Below are positions 1 through 8,067 of a DNA stretch of 64,000 bases, in pieces. The translations under genes were made by a program, and so were the position numbers. Within the stretch, counting starts at the first letter, position 1. The number at the start of each line of letters is the position of its first letter. The stretch spans positions 62,001 to 126,000 of the forward strand of contig NZ_JACBYE010000007.1 of the NCBI RefSeq assembly GCF_013415325.1. Reading direction: 5' to 3'. The notes below the pieces were generated by a model. The model was not told the origin of the DNA and ran no database searches. It saw only the letters and a list, made by a program, of their open reading frames with translations. Source of the DNA: Sanguibacter inulinus (lineage in GTDB: Bacteria > Actinomycetota > Actinomycetes > Actinomycetales > Cellulomonadaceae).

Positions 1-245
1 AGCTGGAGCGTGACGATCCGTTGCATCTGCACGAGGTACTGGACCACCAGCGGACGGTCGAGACCGTAGTCCGACCGTGCCTGTGCGACGGCCTCCGCGC
101 TCGCCTGCGACCCAGGGCCTCCGAGGATCGCCTCGGTCGGGTCGCCGCCCGCCGCCCGCAGCGCGAAGAACACGACTGTCGTCACGACCCACGCGACGAG
201 GGCGGCAGCCACGACCCGACCGAGGGCCCACCGGAGAACGCTCAT
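1..245 (-). CDS. ABC transporter permease, peptide/nickel type (5' fragment)
   Basis: Only the first 81 codons lie inside the window; the gene runs off the left edge. It begins with ATG and has a hydrophobic first helix (about residues 8-30) followed by a GDPTEAILGG stretch, the normal N-terminal layout of DppB/OppB-type permeases. It starts 16 bases after the stop of the solute-binding lipoprotein on the same strand, so the two form the head of an oligopeptide or nickel-type ABC import operon. A GGAG sits upstream but rather far from the start. Substrate cannot be told from this fragment. Confidence 0.8.
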   Translation of the reverse strand, partial: MSVLRWALGRVVAAALVAWVVTTVVFFALRAAGGDPTEAILGGPGSQASAEAVAQARSDYGLDRPLVVQYLVQMQRIVTLQ

Positions 246-261
246 GGGGGTGCGGGTGCTC

Positions 262-1914
262 CTAGGAGGTGAGCTGGGTGTCGAGGAAGGTCGGCGTGCC
301 GACAGTGTGCAGGGTACGCACGCCCTCGACGCCGCGCGTCAGGTAGTGGTTCTGCTGGTCGTAGAGCGGCAGGATGAAGAAGCCGTCGAGGACCGTCTGC
401 TGTGCCTGGGCGTAGAGCTCGGCGCGCTCGGTGGGGTCGGTCACCTCGGCCGCACGGTCGAGGATCTCGTCGAGGGCCGGGTCGGAGACCTGCGCGTGGT
501 TGGCGAAGTAGCCGCTCGGCGCCGGGACGATCCCGCTCGAGTGGTAGAGGATCCGCAGCACGTCAGGTCCGACCTTCGTGTACGGGGCCGAGACGATCTC
601 GTACTCGTTCGCGCCGAGGGCCTCGTACCAGCCGCTGAGGTCGAGGGGCGTGATGACGACCTCGAAGCCGACGGCCTTGGCATTGGCCTGGACCTGCTCG
701 AAGAGCGACTGCTCGGCCGCGACAGACTGGTTGGTGCTCACGGGGAAGCGCACGGTGAGCCGCTGGCCGTCCTTGGTGCGGTAGCCCTCGGCGTCCCGCT
801 CGGTCCAGCTGGCCTCGTCGAGCAGGTCCTGCGCGGCGTCGGGGTCGGTGCCGAAGAGCGACTCGTCCGAGACGGCCGTCGGCTCGCTGCTCGACAGCGG
901 CGAGTAGGAGCGCGTCACGGTCCCGGCGTACAGGCTCTCGATGCCGGGGTCGACGTCGGCCGCGCGGACGAAGGCCTCGCGGACGCGGACGTCGTCGAAG
1001 GGTGCCTGGCCGGAGTTCAGCTCGAGGCGGTTGACCGAGCCCGGGCGCGGCGCGTCGACGACGCTGATGTCGCCGCCGGCCTGTGCTGTGGCGATCGCGT
1101 CGGGCTGCGGGTTGTCGATGACCTGCACCTCACCCGACTGCAGCGCGGCGTACCGGGTCGCGGCGTCGGGGATGAACCGCCACACGATGCGGTCGAGGTG
1201 CGCGGCGCCCTCGTGGGTCGCCTCGGGGGCGGACGTCGCGTAGTCGTCGTTGCGGACCAGGTCGACCTGCTGCTGCGGTGTCCAGCTCTCGACCACGAAG
1301 GGCCCTGTGCCGACGGGTGCGGCGCAGTTGGCGTCCATGCCCCGGGCGATACCCGTCGGCGACTCGATCGCGAGCCACGGCTGGCTGAGCGACTCGGCGA
1401 GTGCGGAGTCGGGCTCGGTGAGGTGGAAGCGCGCGTGGGTGGCGTCGACGACCTCGACCTCGGAGACCTTGGCGAGCGCGAGGTACCCGGTCGAGGACTG
1501 CGTGGCCGGGTCCTGCAGGTGCTCGACGTTGACCTTGACGGCCTCGGCGTCGAAGGGTGTCCCATCGGTGAAGGTGATGCCCTCGGCGAGGGTGAAGTCC
1601 CAGGTGAGACCGTCCTCGCTGATCTCCCAGCCTGTCGCGAGCCAGGGCAGGATCTCGCCCTCGGCGTCGCGTCCGACGAGCGGCTCGAGCACCTGGGTGG
1701 TGAGCATCGCCTGCGGGTAGTTGCCACCCACGTGCGGGTCGAGGCAGGTGGGCTCGGCGTCGCCTGTCGCGTAGACGAGCGTGCCTCCGTCCTGCTGCTC
1801 GGCGGACGACGACGAGTCGTCGCTGCTGCACGAGGCGAGGACGAGAGCTGCGGCAGGGACGAGGGCGGCCAGGGCGGCTCCGCGCCGGCTGAGGGCGCGT
1901 CGGGCGGCGAGCAT
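262..1914 (-). CDS. ABC transporter substrate-binding lipoprotein, family 5
   Basis: 550 residues, usual length for the DppA/OppA family (SBP_bac_5). The N-terminus has two arginines, a hydrophobic helix and a lipobox ending LASC with Cys29, followed by a Ser/Asp-rich linker, so the mature protein should be a lipid-anchored binding protein. Conserved family features are a DPHVGG-like segment early in the mature domain and TFTDGTPFDAEAV further on. I chose the ATG at 1914 because GGAG lies four bases upstream and because an upstream in-frame start would bury the signal peptide. It delivers substrate, likely peptides, to the permease encoded next. A TetR gene is divergent 140 bases away and may control it. 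Confidence 0.88.
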   Translation of the reverse strand: MLAARRALSRRGAALAALVPAAALVLASCSSDDSSSSAEQQDGGTLVYATGDAEPTCLDPHVGGNYPQAMLTTQVLEPLVGRDAEGEILPWLATGWEISEDGLTWDFTLAEGITFTDGTPFDAEAVKVNVEHLQDPATQSSTGYLALAKVSEVEVVDATHARFHLTEPDSALAESLSQPWLAIESPTGIARGMDANCAAPVGTGPFVVESWTPQQQVDLVRNDDYATSAPEATHEGAAHLDRIVWRFIPDAATRYAALQSGEVQVIDNPQPDAIATAQAGGDISVVDAPRPGSVNRLELNSGQAPFDDVRVREAFVRAADVDPGIESLYAGTVTRSYSPLSSSEPTAVSDESLFGTDPDAAQDLLDEASWTERDAEGYRTKDGQRLTVRFPVSTNQSVAAEQSLFEQVQANAKAVGFEVVITPLDLSGWYEALGANEYEIVSAPYTKVGPDVLRILYHSSGIVPAPSGYFANHAQVSDPALDEILDRAAEVTDPTERAELYAQAQQTVLDGFFILPLYDQQNHYLTRGVEGVRTLHTVGTPTFLDTQLTS

Positions 1915-1999
1915 GAGTCTCCAAGGAATGAGCAGCAGACCGGGCACGGATGTGCAGCGGTGCACGGTGCGGCTGGTTCGAGCATCGCCGCACGAGTTT

Positions 2000-2014
2000 T
2001 TGGACTGCGTCCCA
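2000..2014. promoter_or_regulatory. Candidate operator between the binding protein and tetR
   Basis: The 140-base divergent intergenic region is less GC-rich than its flanks and holds the dyad GGAC-TGC-GTCC at 2002-2012. Its position between divergent genes suits an operator for the adjacent TetR protein. The dyad is short and could be chance. Confidence 0.3.
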
Positions 2015-2054
2015 CAATAAGTCACACTTCAGGTCCGGTCGCTACGATCACCCC

Positions 2055-2654
2055 ATGAGCCCCGTCACTCCCTCCGCTCGCGCAGCGGGCCGTCCGCGTG
2101 CCTCGTCCCGCGCGATGCTGGAAGAAGCGGCTGGCGAGCTCTTCTTCGAACGCGGCTACGCGGCAACCTCCGTGGCGGACATCACAGCCCGTGCGGGCGT
2201 CAGCCGCAACACCTTCTTCAACTACTTCGGCGCCAAGAGCGACCTCCTGTGGTCGACCTTCGACGCGACGGTCGCGACGCTGGGGGAGTCGCTGACCGAC
2301 CCGCGGCACGACGACGGGACGGTTCGCGGGACGGCACGGGCCGCCCTGATGGAGGTCGCCGGGGCGCTGCGCCCCGACAACGTGTCGCTCGCCTTCACCC
2401 ACGCCGACACGATGGGCCTCGCCGACGAGCTCCGGCGCTCGGCCGCGGTGCGCGCGAGCGACGTAGCGGTCGTGCTCACGTCTTTTGCCGTGATGAAGGG
2501 CGTCGAGCCGCTGCGCGCCGAGGTCGCGGGCGCTGCCTATGCGGGGGCCCTCGTCGCGGCCGTCGGGGAGTGGTCGAGGTCAGGCGCTGTGCGGACCTCG
2601 CTGTGCGAGGTGCTCGCCGAGGCGCTTGCGCCGGTCGAGGGCGCGCTGCCCTGA
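2055..2654 (+). CDS. TetR/AcrR family transcriptional regulator
   Basis: 199 residues. A TetR N-terminal DNA-binding domain covers about residues 20-65, with the helix-turn-helix at SVADITARAGVSRNTFFNYF followed by the typical KSDLL. The C-terminal ligand domain is not assignable to a subfamily. The ATG at 2055 is chosen because it places the HTH at the usual distance from the N-terminus; longer in-frame readings run into the divergent gene's promoter. It probably represses itself and the divergently transcribed peptide-type ABC operon, but this is inferred from position only. Confidence 0.87.
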   Translation: MSPVTPSARAAGRPRASSRAMLEEAAGELFFERGYAATSVADITARAGVSRNTFFNYFGAKSDLLWSTFDATVATLGESLTDPRHDDGTVRGTARAALMEVAGALRPDNVSLAFTHADTMGLADELRRSAAVRASDVAVVLTSFAVMKGVEPLRAEVAGAAYAGALVAAVGEWSRSGAVRTSLCEVLAEALAPVEGALP

Positions 2655-2667
2655 GGCTCGGCGGAGT

Positions 2668-2732
2668 GTGTCTAGGTCTGCTAGACAACATTTGCCTAGT
2701 GTTGCTAGATGGTTACTGTCTAGCCTTGATAG
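2668..2732. promoter_or_regulatory. Three phased 17-bp palindromic operators
   Basis: Three copies of a 17-bp dyad occur at 2668-2684 (GTCTAGGTCTGCTAGAC), 2692-2708 (GCCTAGTGTTGCTAGAT) and 2716-2732 (GTCTAGCCTTGATAGAC). The general form is GTCTAG-N5-CTAGAC. Their starts are exactly 24 bases apart, so the sites are regularly phased along the helix. They end 32 bases before the start of the HicB-like gene and are clearly AT-richer than the surroundings. Arrays like this usually bind an oligomerising repressor, here most simply the protein encoded just downstream. Confidence 0.75.
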
Positions 2733-2764
2733 ACTTTTGCTGGAAGCATCCGCGAGGAGCAGAC

Positions 2765-3166
2765 ATGTCCACAGGCACCACGAACAACTCTCTGCACGTC
2801 ATCGCCAACGTCAGCCGCGACGGTCGCTGGTGGATGGTCGAGGTCCCCGGGATAGGTCTCACGCAGGCCCGACGCCTCGCCGAGGTCGAGTCGATGGCAC
2901 GAGGTCTTGTAGCCGTCGTCCGAGACGTCAGCGAAGACGACGTCCAGGTGACCGTCCACTACCAACCCGTCGACGGTGTCGACGTCGCAGCAGAGCTCGA
3001 GGCTATCGAAGACGCTCGTCGTCTGGCGGCCGAGTACGAGCAGCGAGTACGTCAGCAGACCAGGGCGCTGGCGTTGGCGCTCGCAGAACGGCACGTACCC
3101 CAGCGCGACATCGGTGCAGTTCTCGGTGTCTCGGGCCAGCGAGCCCATCAGCTGCTCTCAGCCTGA
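2765..3166 (+). CDS. HicB-like antitoxin-type DNA-binding protein, no toxin seen
   Basis: 133 residues. Residues about 9-65 look like the HicB partial-RNase-H fold: a strand with the RDGRWWMVEVPGIG core, then a helix containing VESMARGLVAVV. Residues 73-105 are a charged, likely coiled-coil helix, and the C-terminus (about 111-131) is a helix-turn-helix with QRDIGAVLGVSGQRAHQLL. A strong GAGGAG lies five bases before the ATG. No HicA-like or other small toxin gene is adjacent: the next gene downstream is an unrelated 182-residue hypothetical protein. The three palindromes immediately upstream suggest autorepression. The function may be purely regulatory. Confidence 0.75.
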   Translation: MSTGTTNNSLHVIANVSRDGRWWMVEVPGIGLTQARRLAEVESMARGLVAVVRDVSEDDVQVTVHYQPVDGVDVAAELEAIEDARRLAAEYEQRVRQQTRALALALAERHVPQRDIGAVLGVSGQRAHQLLSA

Positions 3167-3247
3167 CCTCTCGCGATGGTTGCCGAGGTGGTCGCGAGTC
3201 CACCCGTCTCCTCTCGCGGCAGGTACGGGGTGCGCGATCATAGACAG

Positions 3248-3796
3248 GTGAACCAGAGCGCGACGCCCCGTGACGACCAGAGAGCCGTCGACGCCCTCCG
3301 AGAGGTCCTGCGCCGTGCGGTCGCCCGGCTCGAGGCCGCTGACGCGCGCGACGAGCCGCTCGCGGAGTACGTCGAGGCGCACCGGGTGCTGCTCGTGAAG
3401 CGCAACCCCGTGCTGCGCCCGGTCGGTCGGGCGTGGCGGCTGGGAGCCCTCATGCTCGGGCGCGACGGGACGCTCTACGCGACGGGTGCGATCGTCCGGG
3501 CTCGTGAGGCGGGCGTGCGTAACTACCAGTCGCAGTCGGCCGAGGAGCGCCGCGACCTGCGGGCGGCCGCTCTGCGCGGCAAGTTCGAGACGGGCGAGAC
3601 CGTCAACCACGGCTGGCGCGAGATCACGCTCGACGCGGAATCGTTGCGGTCGGGCGAGGGGCCGGTGGTCTTCGCGCCTGACGGCTCGCTCGTCGTGCGG
3701 TGGAACGCCGCCCTCGGTGACAGCGCGGTGCGTGACGTCGGTGCCTATGTCGACGAGAGGGTCGGCTTGCTCGTCGACCCTCTCGACATCCCCTAG
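3248..3796 (+). CDS. Hypothetical protein
   Basis: 182 residues from the GTG at 3248; I do not recognise the family. The N-terminal third is a charged helix (about residues 12-45). The rest is mixed alpha/beta with a LGRDGTLYATG segment and a GPVVFAPDGSLVVRWN segment near the C-terminus. There is no signal peptide or membrane helix, so it is probably cytoplasmic. It follows the HicB-like gene by 81 bases on the same strand and converges on the oxygenase gene. The start is uncertain; a longer in-frame reading begins at 3176, but its extension looks like non-coding sequence. Confidence 0.6.
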   Translation: MNQSATPRDDQRAVDALREVLRRAVARLEAADARDEPLAEYVEAHRVLLVKRNPVLRPVGRAWRLGALMLGRDGTLYATGAIVRAREAGVRNYQSQSAEERRDLRAAALRGKFETGETVNHGWREITLDAESLRSGEGPVVFAPDGSLVVRWNAALGDSAVRDVGAYVDERVGLLVDPLDIP

Positions 3797-3809
3797 CCCG
3801 CGCCGGTCC

Positions 3810-4715
3810 TCACGTCGGGTCGTCGGCCGCCGTCCTTGCCAGCCGCGCGAGCCTCGCCCGCGCCGCATCCTCCGAGGTCGAGGACCTCCCGAGGATCATC
3901 CCCACACCCCACAGCACCACGCGGTTCGCGGTGATCGCGGGCCACCACGGGCGCCGCAGGCCGAGCATCCGGCGCTGCTCGGCCGGGATCGACGCGACGG
4001 CCCCGGCGAAGAGGATCCTGTACGCGGGCATCATGGTCCGTCGCAGCGGCGGGTTACGGATGAACCGCACGGCCTCGGCGACGCGCTCGTCGCTCTTCAT
4101 CGACGGGCGGAAGGCCTCGAAGGCTGCCGTGAGCTCACCCTTCGACCGCGGCGGGTCGACGACCCCGACGAGCTCGCCGGCCGTCGCCCACTCGCGGACG
4201 TACTGGTCGGCGCCCCCGGGGATGGTCCCGCCCCAGATCTCTTCGCAGGTGAGGAAGGCGTCGGTGAACACGACGTGCACCCACGACAGCAGCTCCGGGT
4301 CTCCTGCGGTGTAGGGGTGCTCGGTCCCGTCGGCCGCGACGTAGGTACCGACGACCCGGTTGTGGTAGCGGCCGACGCGGGTCGACTCCGCCCGGGCCTG
4401 CGCGGTGTCCCCGAAGGTCACGGTGAGCAGCCAGCGGATGGTCCCCGACAACCTCCCGAGCGGGTCTTCCTGGTAGCGAGACCAGTCGTGCACCCCGGCC
4501 ATCGCACCAGGGTGGAGGGTCTGGAGCAGCAGCGCACGGATCCCCGCGATGAGCGTGGCCGTCCCGCCGTGCACGGCCCACGCGGCCGACCCGGGTCCGA
4601 AGAACCCCGCGTCGTCACCGTCGGCCATCTTCTCCACCCAGGCGGGCTTGCCGGCGTCGTCCCCGGAGAAGGTCGTGAGGAGGTGAGAGCGCCACGTGTC
4701 GACCATCCGTCCCAT
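3810..4715 (-). CDS. Oxygenase MpaB family protein (DUF2236)
   Basis: 301 residues. The block HGGTATLIAGIRALLLQTLHPGAM (about residues 36-59) and the later WVHVVFTDAF segment are hallmarks of the MpaB/DUF2236 family, which includes latex-clearing protein-like b-type heme oxygenases; the conserved histidines are presumed heme ligands. No signal peptide is visible. The ATG at 4715 is chosen because the conserved region starts shortly after it. It converges with the upstream hypothetical gene and is divergent from the UPF0303 unit. The substrate is unknown for most family members. Confidence 0.85.
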   Translation of the reverse strand: MGRMVDTWRSHLLTTFSGDDAGKPAWVEKMADGDDAGFFGPGSAAWAVHGGTATLIAGIRALLLQTLHPGAMAGVHDWSRYQEDPLGRLSGTIRWLLTVTFGDTAQARAESTRVGRYHNRVVGTYVAADGTEHPYTAGDPELLSWVHVVFTDAFLTCEEIWGGTIPGGADQYVREWATAGELVGVVDPPRSKGELTAAFEAFRPSMKSDERVAEAVRFIRNPPLRRTMMPAYRILFAGAVASIPAEQRRMLGLRRPWWPAITANRVVLWGVGMILGRSSTSEDAARARLARLARTAADDPT

Positions 4716-4788
4716 GGGGCGAACGTACCCGCGGTCCGCCTGTGGGGCATCCGGCCACGTCGTCCACCACGCCTCTCGACGTAGCCAG

Positions 4789-4852
4789 GACCTGCATCTG
4801 CAGCTGCATCTGCGCCTGCCTGTCTGCCTGCGGTTGCACCTGCGCTCGTGAT
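4789..4852. repeat. Degenerate hexamer repeat (CTGCAT/CTGCAG/CTGCGC)
   Basis: About 60 bases in which CTGC recurs every 6 or so bases (CTGCATCTGCAGCTGCATCTG and then more degenerate copies). It sits just upstream of a plausible promoter. It looks like a slippage-prone simple repeat; I see no protein-coding role. Confidence 0.55.
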
Positions 4853-4855
4853 CCC

Positions 4856-4884
4856 TCGACCCTGTGCCGGGTGAGCCGTAGAGT
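4856..4884 (+). promoter_or_regulatory. Candidate promoter of the UPF0303 unit
   Basis: TCGACC at 4856-4861 and TAGAGT at 4879-4884 are separated by exactly 17 bases, a reasonable sigma-70-type arrangement 40 bases before the first start codon of this unit. Confidence 0.4.
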
Positions 4885-4923
4885 GCTCGTGGCCCGACCC
4901 ACCCCCGAGACCGAGGACGATCC

Positions 4924-5007
4924 ATGCTCGTCGCGCAGCTGTCGTTGCCCACCGCCCCCCTCGCCGGCTCTGTGCCCAGCACCAGCGCCGGGGGAGGTGC
5001 CGCATGA
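4924..5007 (+). CDS. Small ORF translationally coupled to the UPF0303 gene
   Basis: A 27-codon frame begins with ATG behind GAGGAC (about five bases spacing) and ends in a TGA that overlaps the ATG of the next gene (ATGA). The peptide is hydrophobic then Pro/Ser/Gly-rich and matches nothing I know. It could be a coupling leader rather than a functional peptide. Confidence 0.3.
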   Translation: MLVAQLSLPTAPLAGSVPSTSAGGGAA

Positions 5008-5495
5008 CCGACGACTCCCTCTCCGACCTCGCTCGCGCCGAGGAGATCCTCGCCGAGGTCCGCGAGCTCGACCTCGAGCGCTTCGGGCACGACGAGGCGT
5101 GGGACCTCGGGCAGCGCGTCGTCGCCCTGGCGACCGAGCGTGCCCTCGGAATCACCGTGGCGATCTGGCTCGGCGACCAGCGAGTCTTCCAGGCGGCTAG
5201 GCCCGGGACGAGCGCCGACAACGACAGCTGGATGGACCGCAAGCACGCTCTCGTGCGCCGCTTCGACGCCCCGTCGCTCGCGGTCAGGCTCCGGTTCCGC
5301 AGCAAGGGCGTCACGCAGGCCGAGCCGCGCCTCGGGCTCGACCCGGCCGTGCACGTCCTCGCCGGTGGTGGCGTCCCGCTCCGGGTGCGCGGGTCGCTCG
5401 TGGGGGTCGCGGTGGTCTCCGGTCTGACGGACCAGGAAGACCACGACCTCATGATCGAGGCGCTCACAGCGCACCGCGACGCCGCCGCGCGCTGA
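5004..5495 (+). CDS. UPF0303 / heme-degrading-domain protein
   Basis: 163 residues, the usual size for the UPF0303 family, related to the haem-degrading (HbpS/GlcG-like) fold. Family features include GITVAIWLGDQRVFQAARPGT (about residues 48-69), the SWMDRKHALVRRF segment, and the C-terminal GGGVPLRVRGSLVGVAVVSGL with QEDHDLMIEAL. GGGGGAGG precedes the ATG. Catalytic activity has not been established for most members; some bind heme or act as redox-linked accessory proteins. It may be co-translated with the short frame that overlaps its start. Confidence 0.85.
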   Translation: MTDDSLSDLARAEEILAEVRELDLERFGHDEAWDLGQRVVALATERALGITVAIWLGDQRVFQAARPGTSADNDSWMDRKHALVRRFDAPSLAVRLRFRSKGVTQAEPRLGLDPAVHVLAGGGVPLRVRGSLVGVAVVSGLTDQEDHDLMIEALTAHRDAAAR

Positions 5496-5535
5496 CCTGG
5501 TGGCGCGGGGGACGGCGTCCTCCGACGTCACCAGG
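5496..5535. terminator. Hairpin between convergent genes
   Basis: CCTGGTG at 5496-5502 pairs with CACCAGG at 5529-5535, with an inner GGAC/GTCC pairing. It lies between the ends of two convergent genes and may act as a two-way terminator. Confidence 0.4.
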
Positions 5536-5571
5536 CCGCTCACCGTGCGCGCCCTGCGGGACAGCGCGCGG

Positions 5572-6078
5572 TCAGGAGGCGGACTCGACCTCGTCGATCG
5601 CGTCGTCCACGACGTCGTCGCCCGCGATGGCGCGGATCGCGTCGGCGACGTCACCGGCCCCACCCTCGCCGCCGCAGGTCCCGCCCGAGGTGCGCACCTT
5701 GTCGCCGTCGACCACGAGGTCGACCTCGGCCTGGGCGCCGCCCGTGCAGCCGCCTGTGTCGTCGTCGCCCTCGAGCAGGCCGGAGCCGTCGAGGATCTCG
5801 CGGGCGGCGTCGAGGTCGACGGGGGTGCCCGTCGTGCGACCCACCTCGTCGTCGTAGCCCGACCAGACGAGCGTGAACTCGTCGTCCGTGAGCTCGAGCG
5901 TCAGCTGGTAGTGGTACGGCGGCGGCACCGACCCCTTCTCGTAGTGCAGAGTCCCGGTCATCGCCGACGAGCCCGGTCCGGGGTCCGACGAGCCCGAGCA
6001 CCCCGACAGCACGACCCCGCAGACCACCGCGAGCATCGAGAGGAGCGCCGGGGCGCGGAGCGGGTGGTGTGCGGGCAT
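5572..6078 (-). CDS. Small secreted lipoprotein
   Basis: 168 residues with a type II signal peptide: hydrophobic helix and lipobox LSGC with Cys27. After a Ser/Gly/Pro linker, the mature part (about 45-150) is acidic and beta-rich. It contains two further cysteines that could form a disulfide (GGCTGG and GGTCGG) and an acidic C-terminus rich in Asp and Ala. I do not recognise a family. It lies 41 bases upstream, in transcription direction, of nothing on its strand; leuA ends shortly before it on the same strand. Likely surface-exposed; role unknown. Confidence 0.72.
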   Translation of the reverse strand: MPAHHPLRAPALLSMLAVVCGVVLSGCSGSSDPGPGSSAMTGTLHYEKGSVPPPYHYQLTLELTDDEFTLVWSGYDDEVGRTTGTPVDLDAAREILDGSGLLEGDDDTGGCTGGAQAEVDLVVDGDKVRTSGGTCGGEGGAGDVADAIRAIAGDDVVDDAIDEVESAS

Positions 6079-6119
6079 GAGCGGGCCTTCCGTCGAGCGA
6101 GAGTCTGACGCGGGTGACG

Positions 6120-7937
6120 CTATCCGCGCACCGGCTGGAGGGCGATGGGCTGCTCTGCCTGGGGAGAGGTGCCCTGACCAGCCATCACGACCCGTGCGGC
6201 ACCGAGGACGGCCTGGGCGCTCGCCGTGAGGACCGAGCGGTGCCGCCCACCGGACCAGGTCGTCCCGGCAGGGCCGACGTGCTCGACGAGGGTCAGCGCC
6301 TCGCTCGAGGCACCGGCCCGCAGGGACGTCTGGTGGAGCGAGAGGATCTCGACGTCGATCCCGTGCTCCCCGAGCAGCGACGTCACGGCCTCGACGGGTC
6401 CGACACCCTCGTAGGTGCCGCTGCGCTCGTCACCCGCGATGCGCAGCGCGACCCGGGTCCGCGTGCCGTCGCGGGTCTCGGTCGACAGGTCGAGCAGCTC
6501 GAGCAGGCCGTCTGCTTGCGGCAGATAGCTGTGCTCGAAGATCTCGAGCAGCTGCGGTGCGTCGATCTCGAGGCCTGTCGTGTCGGCGTGCTGCTGGACG
6601 CGTCCGGCGAGGTCGACCTGGAGACGCCTGGGCAGCTCGATGCCGTAGTCGGACTCGAGCAGATAGGCGATGCCACCCTTGCCCGACTGCGAGTTCACCC
6701 GGATCACGGCGTCGTAGCTGCGCCCGAGGTCGGCCGGGTCGATCGGCAGGTAGGGGACCCGCCACGGGACCTGGTCCTCTGCCAGACCCTCGGCCGCTGC
6801 GCGCTGCCTGTGCTCGGCGAAGCCCTTCTTGATGGCGTCCTGGTGCGTCCCGCTGAAGGCCGTGTGGACGAGGTCGCCGGCGTAGGGGTGGCGCGGGTGG
6901 ACCTCGATGCGGTTGCTGTGCTCGACGGTGCGACGGATCTCGTCGATGTCCGAGAAGTCGATCATCGGGTCGACGCCCTGGGCGTGGAGGTTGAGCGCGA
7001 GGGTGACGAGGTCGACGTTGCCCGTGCGCTCGCCGTTGCCGAACAGGCAGCCCTCGACCCGCTGCGCCCCGGCCAGCACAGCGAGCTCCGCGCACGCGAC
7101 CCCGGTGCCGCGGTCGTTGTGCGGGTGGACGGAGAGGATCACCGCGTCGCGCCGCGCGAGGTTCCGGTGCATGTACTCGATCTGGTCGGCGTAGACGTTC
7201 GGCGTGGCGATCTCGACCGTCGCCGGGAGGTTGAGGATCACGGGACGGTCGGGGGTCGCGTCCCACAGCCCGGTCATGGCGTCGCAGACCTCGAGGGCGT
7301 AGTCCGGCTCGGTGAGGTTGAAGACCTCGGGGGAGAACTCGAAGCGCACGTGCTCCAGGTGCCCGGCGAGCTCGAGGACGTCGCGGCCCCCGGCGAGGAT
7401 CAGCTCGCGCAGGGAGTCGCGGTCACGGCGCAGGACGACGTCGCGCCAGGTCGGCGCTGTCGCCGTGTACATGTGGATCACGACGGGGTTGCGGATGCCG
7501 CGGACCGACTCCACGGTGCGTTCGACGAGGTCGCGGCGTGCCGGGGTGAACACGACGATCGTCACGTCCTCCGGGGCGATGTCGCTCTCGGCGAGCAGCC
7601 GCACGAAGTCGTGGTCGGTCTGCGAGGCGGAGGGGTAGCCGACCTCGATCTCCTTGTAGCCCATCTGGACCATGAGCTCGAAGAATCGTCGCTTGCGGGC
7701 CGGGTCCATCGGCTCGGCGAGCGCCTGGTTGCCGTCGCGCAGGTCGACAGGCACCCACAGTGGTGCTGCGGTCAGCCTGTGGAGCGGCCAGCTGCGCTCC
7801 TGGAGCGGGACCTCGACGCGGGAGTAGGCGTCGGTGTAGCGGTGGGAGGGCATCTGCGAGCGTCGTTGCCGGTTCCAGGCTGGGGAGCCGTCGGGGACGG
7901 GGCCTGCGGGGGTCGAGATACGAGAGGTGGTGCTCAT
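6120..7937 (-). CDS. leuA: 2-isopropylmalate synthase
   Basis: 605 residues, the length of the long actinobacterial LeuA type. It catalyses the first committed step of leucine synthesis from 2-ketoisovalerate and acetyl-CoA. The catalytic TIM barrel carries LRDGNQ at 66-71 (metal ligand Asp) and HPHNDRG at 271-277; [11 protein letters not shown] follows. The C-terminal portion, about 460-605, is the leucine-binding LeuA dimer domain that gives feedback inhibition. AAGGACC lies six bases before the ATG. In-frame extension upstream exists but runs through the leader region, so the ATG at 7937 is preferred. The 5' region carries a leader peptide with four consecutive leucine codons. Confidence 0.96.
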   Translation of the reverse strand: MSTTSRISTPAGPVPDGSPAWNRQRRSQMPSHRYTDAYSRVEVPLQERSWPLHRLTAAPLWVPVDLRDGNQALAEPMDPARKRRFFELMVQMGYKEIEVGYPSASQTDHDFVRLLAESDIAPEDVTIVVFTPARRDLVERTVESVRGIRNPVVIHMYTATAPTWRDVVLRRDRDSLRELILAGGRDVLELAGHLEHVRFEFSPEVFNLTEPDYALEVCDAMTGLWDATPDRPVILNLPATVEIATPNVYADQIEYMHRNLARRDAVILSVHPHNDRGTGVACAELAVLAGAQRVEGCLFGNGERTGNVDLVTLALNLHAQGVDPMIDFSDIDEIRRTVEHSNRIEVHPRHPYAGDLVHTAFSGTHQDAIKKGFAEHRQRAAAEGLAEDQVPWRVPYLPIDPADLGRSYDAVIRVNSQSGKGGIAYLLESDYGIELPRRLQVDLAGRVQQHADTTGLEIDAPQLLEIFEHSYLPQADGLLELLDLSTETRDGTRTRVALRIAGDERSGTYEGVGPVEAVTSLLGEHGIDVEILSLHQTSLRAGASSEALTLVEHVGPAGTTWSGGRHRSVLTASAQAVLGAARVVMAGQGTSPQAEQPIALQPVRG

Positions 7938-7940
7938 GGT

Positions 7941-8049
7941 CGGTCCTTCGGGTCGTGATGTGGTCGACCGGCGCGCGTCGCAGCCCCGCGGCGAGGGACC
8001 GGTCGGGTCAGACCTCGCCGCGGCGACCAAGGAGGAGAAGAGGAGCCAC
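7941..8049 (-). promoter_or_regulatory. leuA leader RNA with alternative hairpins
   Basis: Reading toward leuA, the segment at 8023-8013 (CCGCGGCGAGG, within the leader codons) is a perfect 11-base complement of 7996-7986 (CCTCGCCGCGG). A second pairing, CGACCGG at 8005-7999 with CCGGTCG at 7971-7965, competes for the loop. The Shine-Dalgarno region GGACCG at 7946-7941 is complementary to CGGTCC at 8001-7996. A ribosome stalled on the leader's leucine codons would disrupt the first stem. This fits translational attenuation; there is no U-run. Confidence 0.6.
8008..8049 (-). CDS. Leucine-rich leader peptide of leuA
   Basis: A 13-codon frame starting GTG and ending TGA encodes V(M)[12 protein letters not shown]. 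The four leucine codons (CTT CTC CTC CTT) are consecutive. It has no Shine-Dalgarno sequence, but TAGCGT, a -10-like hexamer at 8057-8062, ends seven bases before the GTG, so translation may start on a leaderless transcript. Leucine-rich leaders before leuA have been predicted in other actinobacteria, which supports this reading. Confidence 0.65.
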   Translation of the reverse strand: MAPLLLLGRRGEV

Positions 8050-8067
8050 GCTCGTGACGCTAGCACA

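Noticed and set aside
244-2058. A 604-codon plus-strand frame opposite the binding protein
   Set aside because: Its composition is that of a frame antisense to a real gene, and the other strand encodes a clear family 5 binding lipoprotein with a signal peptide.
7938-8066. Extending leuA in frame through the leader region
   Set aside because: The added residues are not like LeuA N-termini, no ribosome site supports an upstream start, and the region fits a leader peptide and hairpins better.
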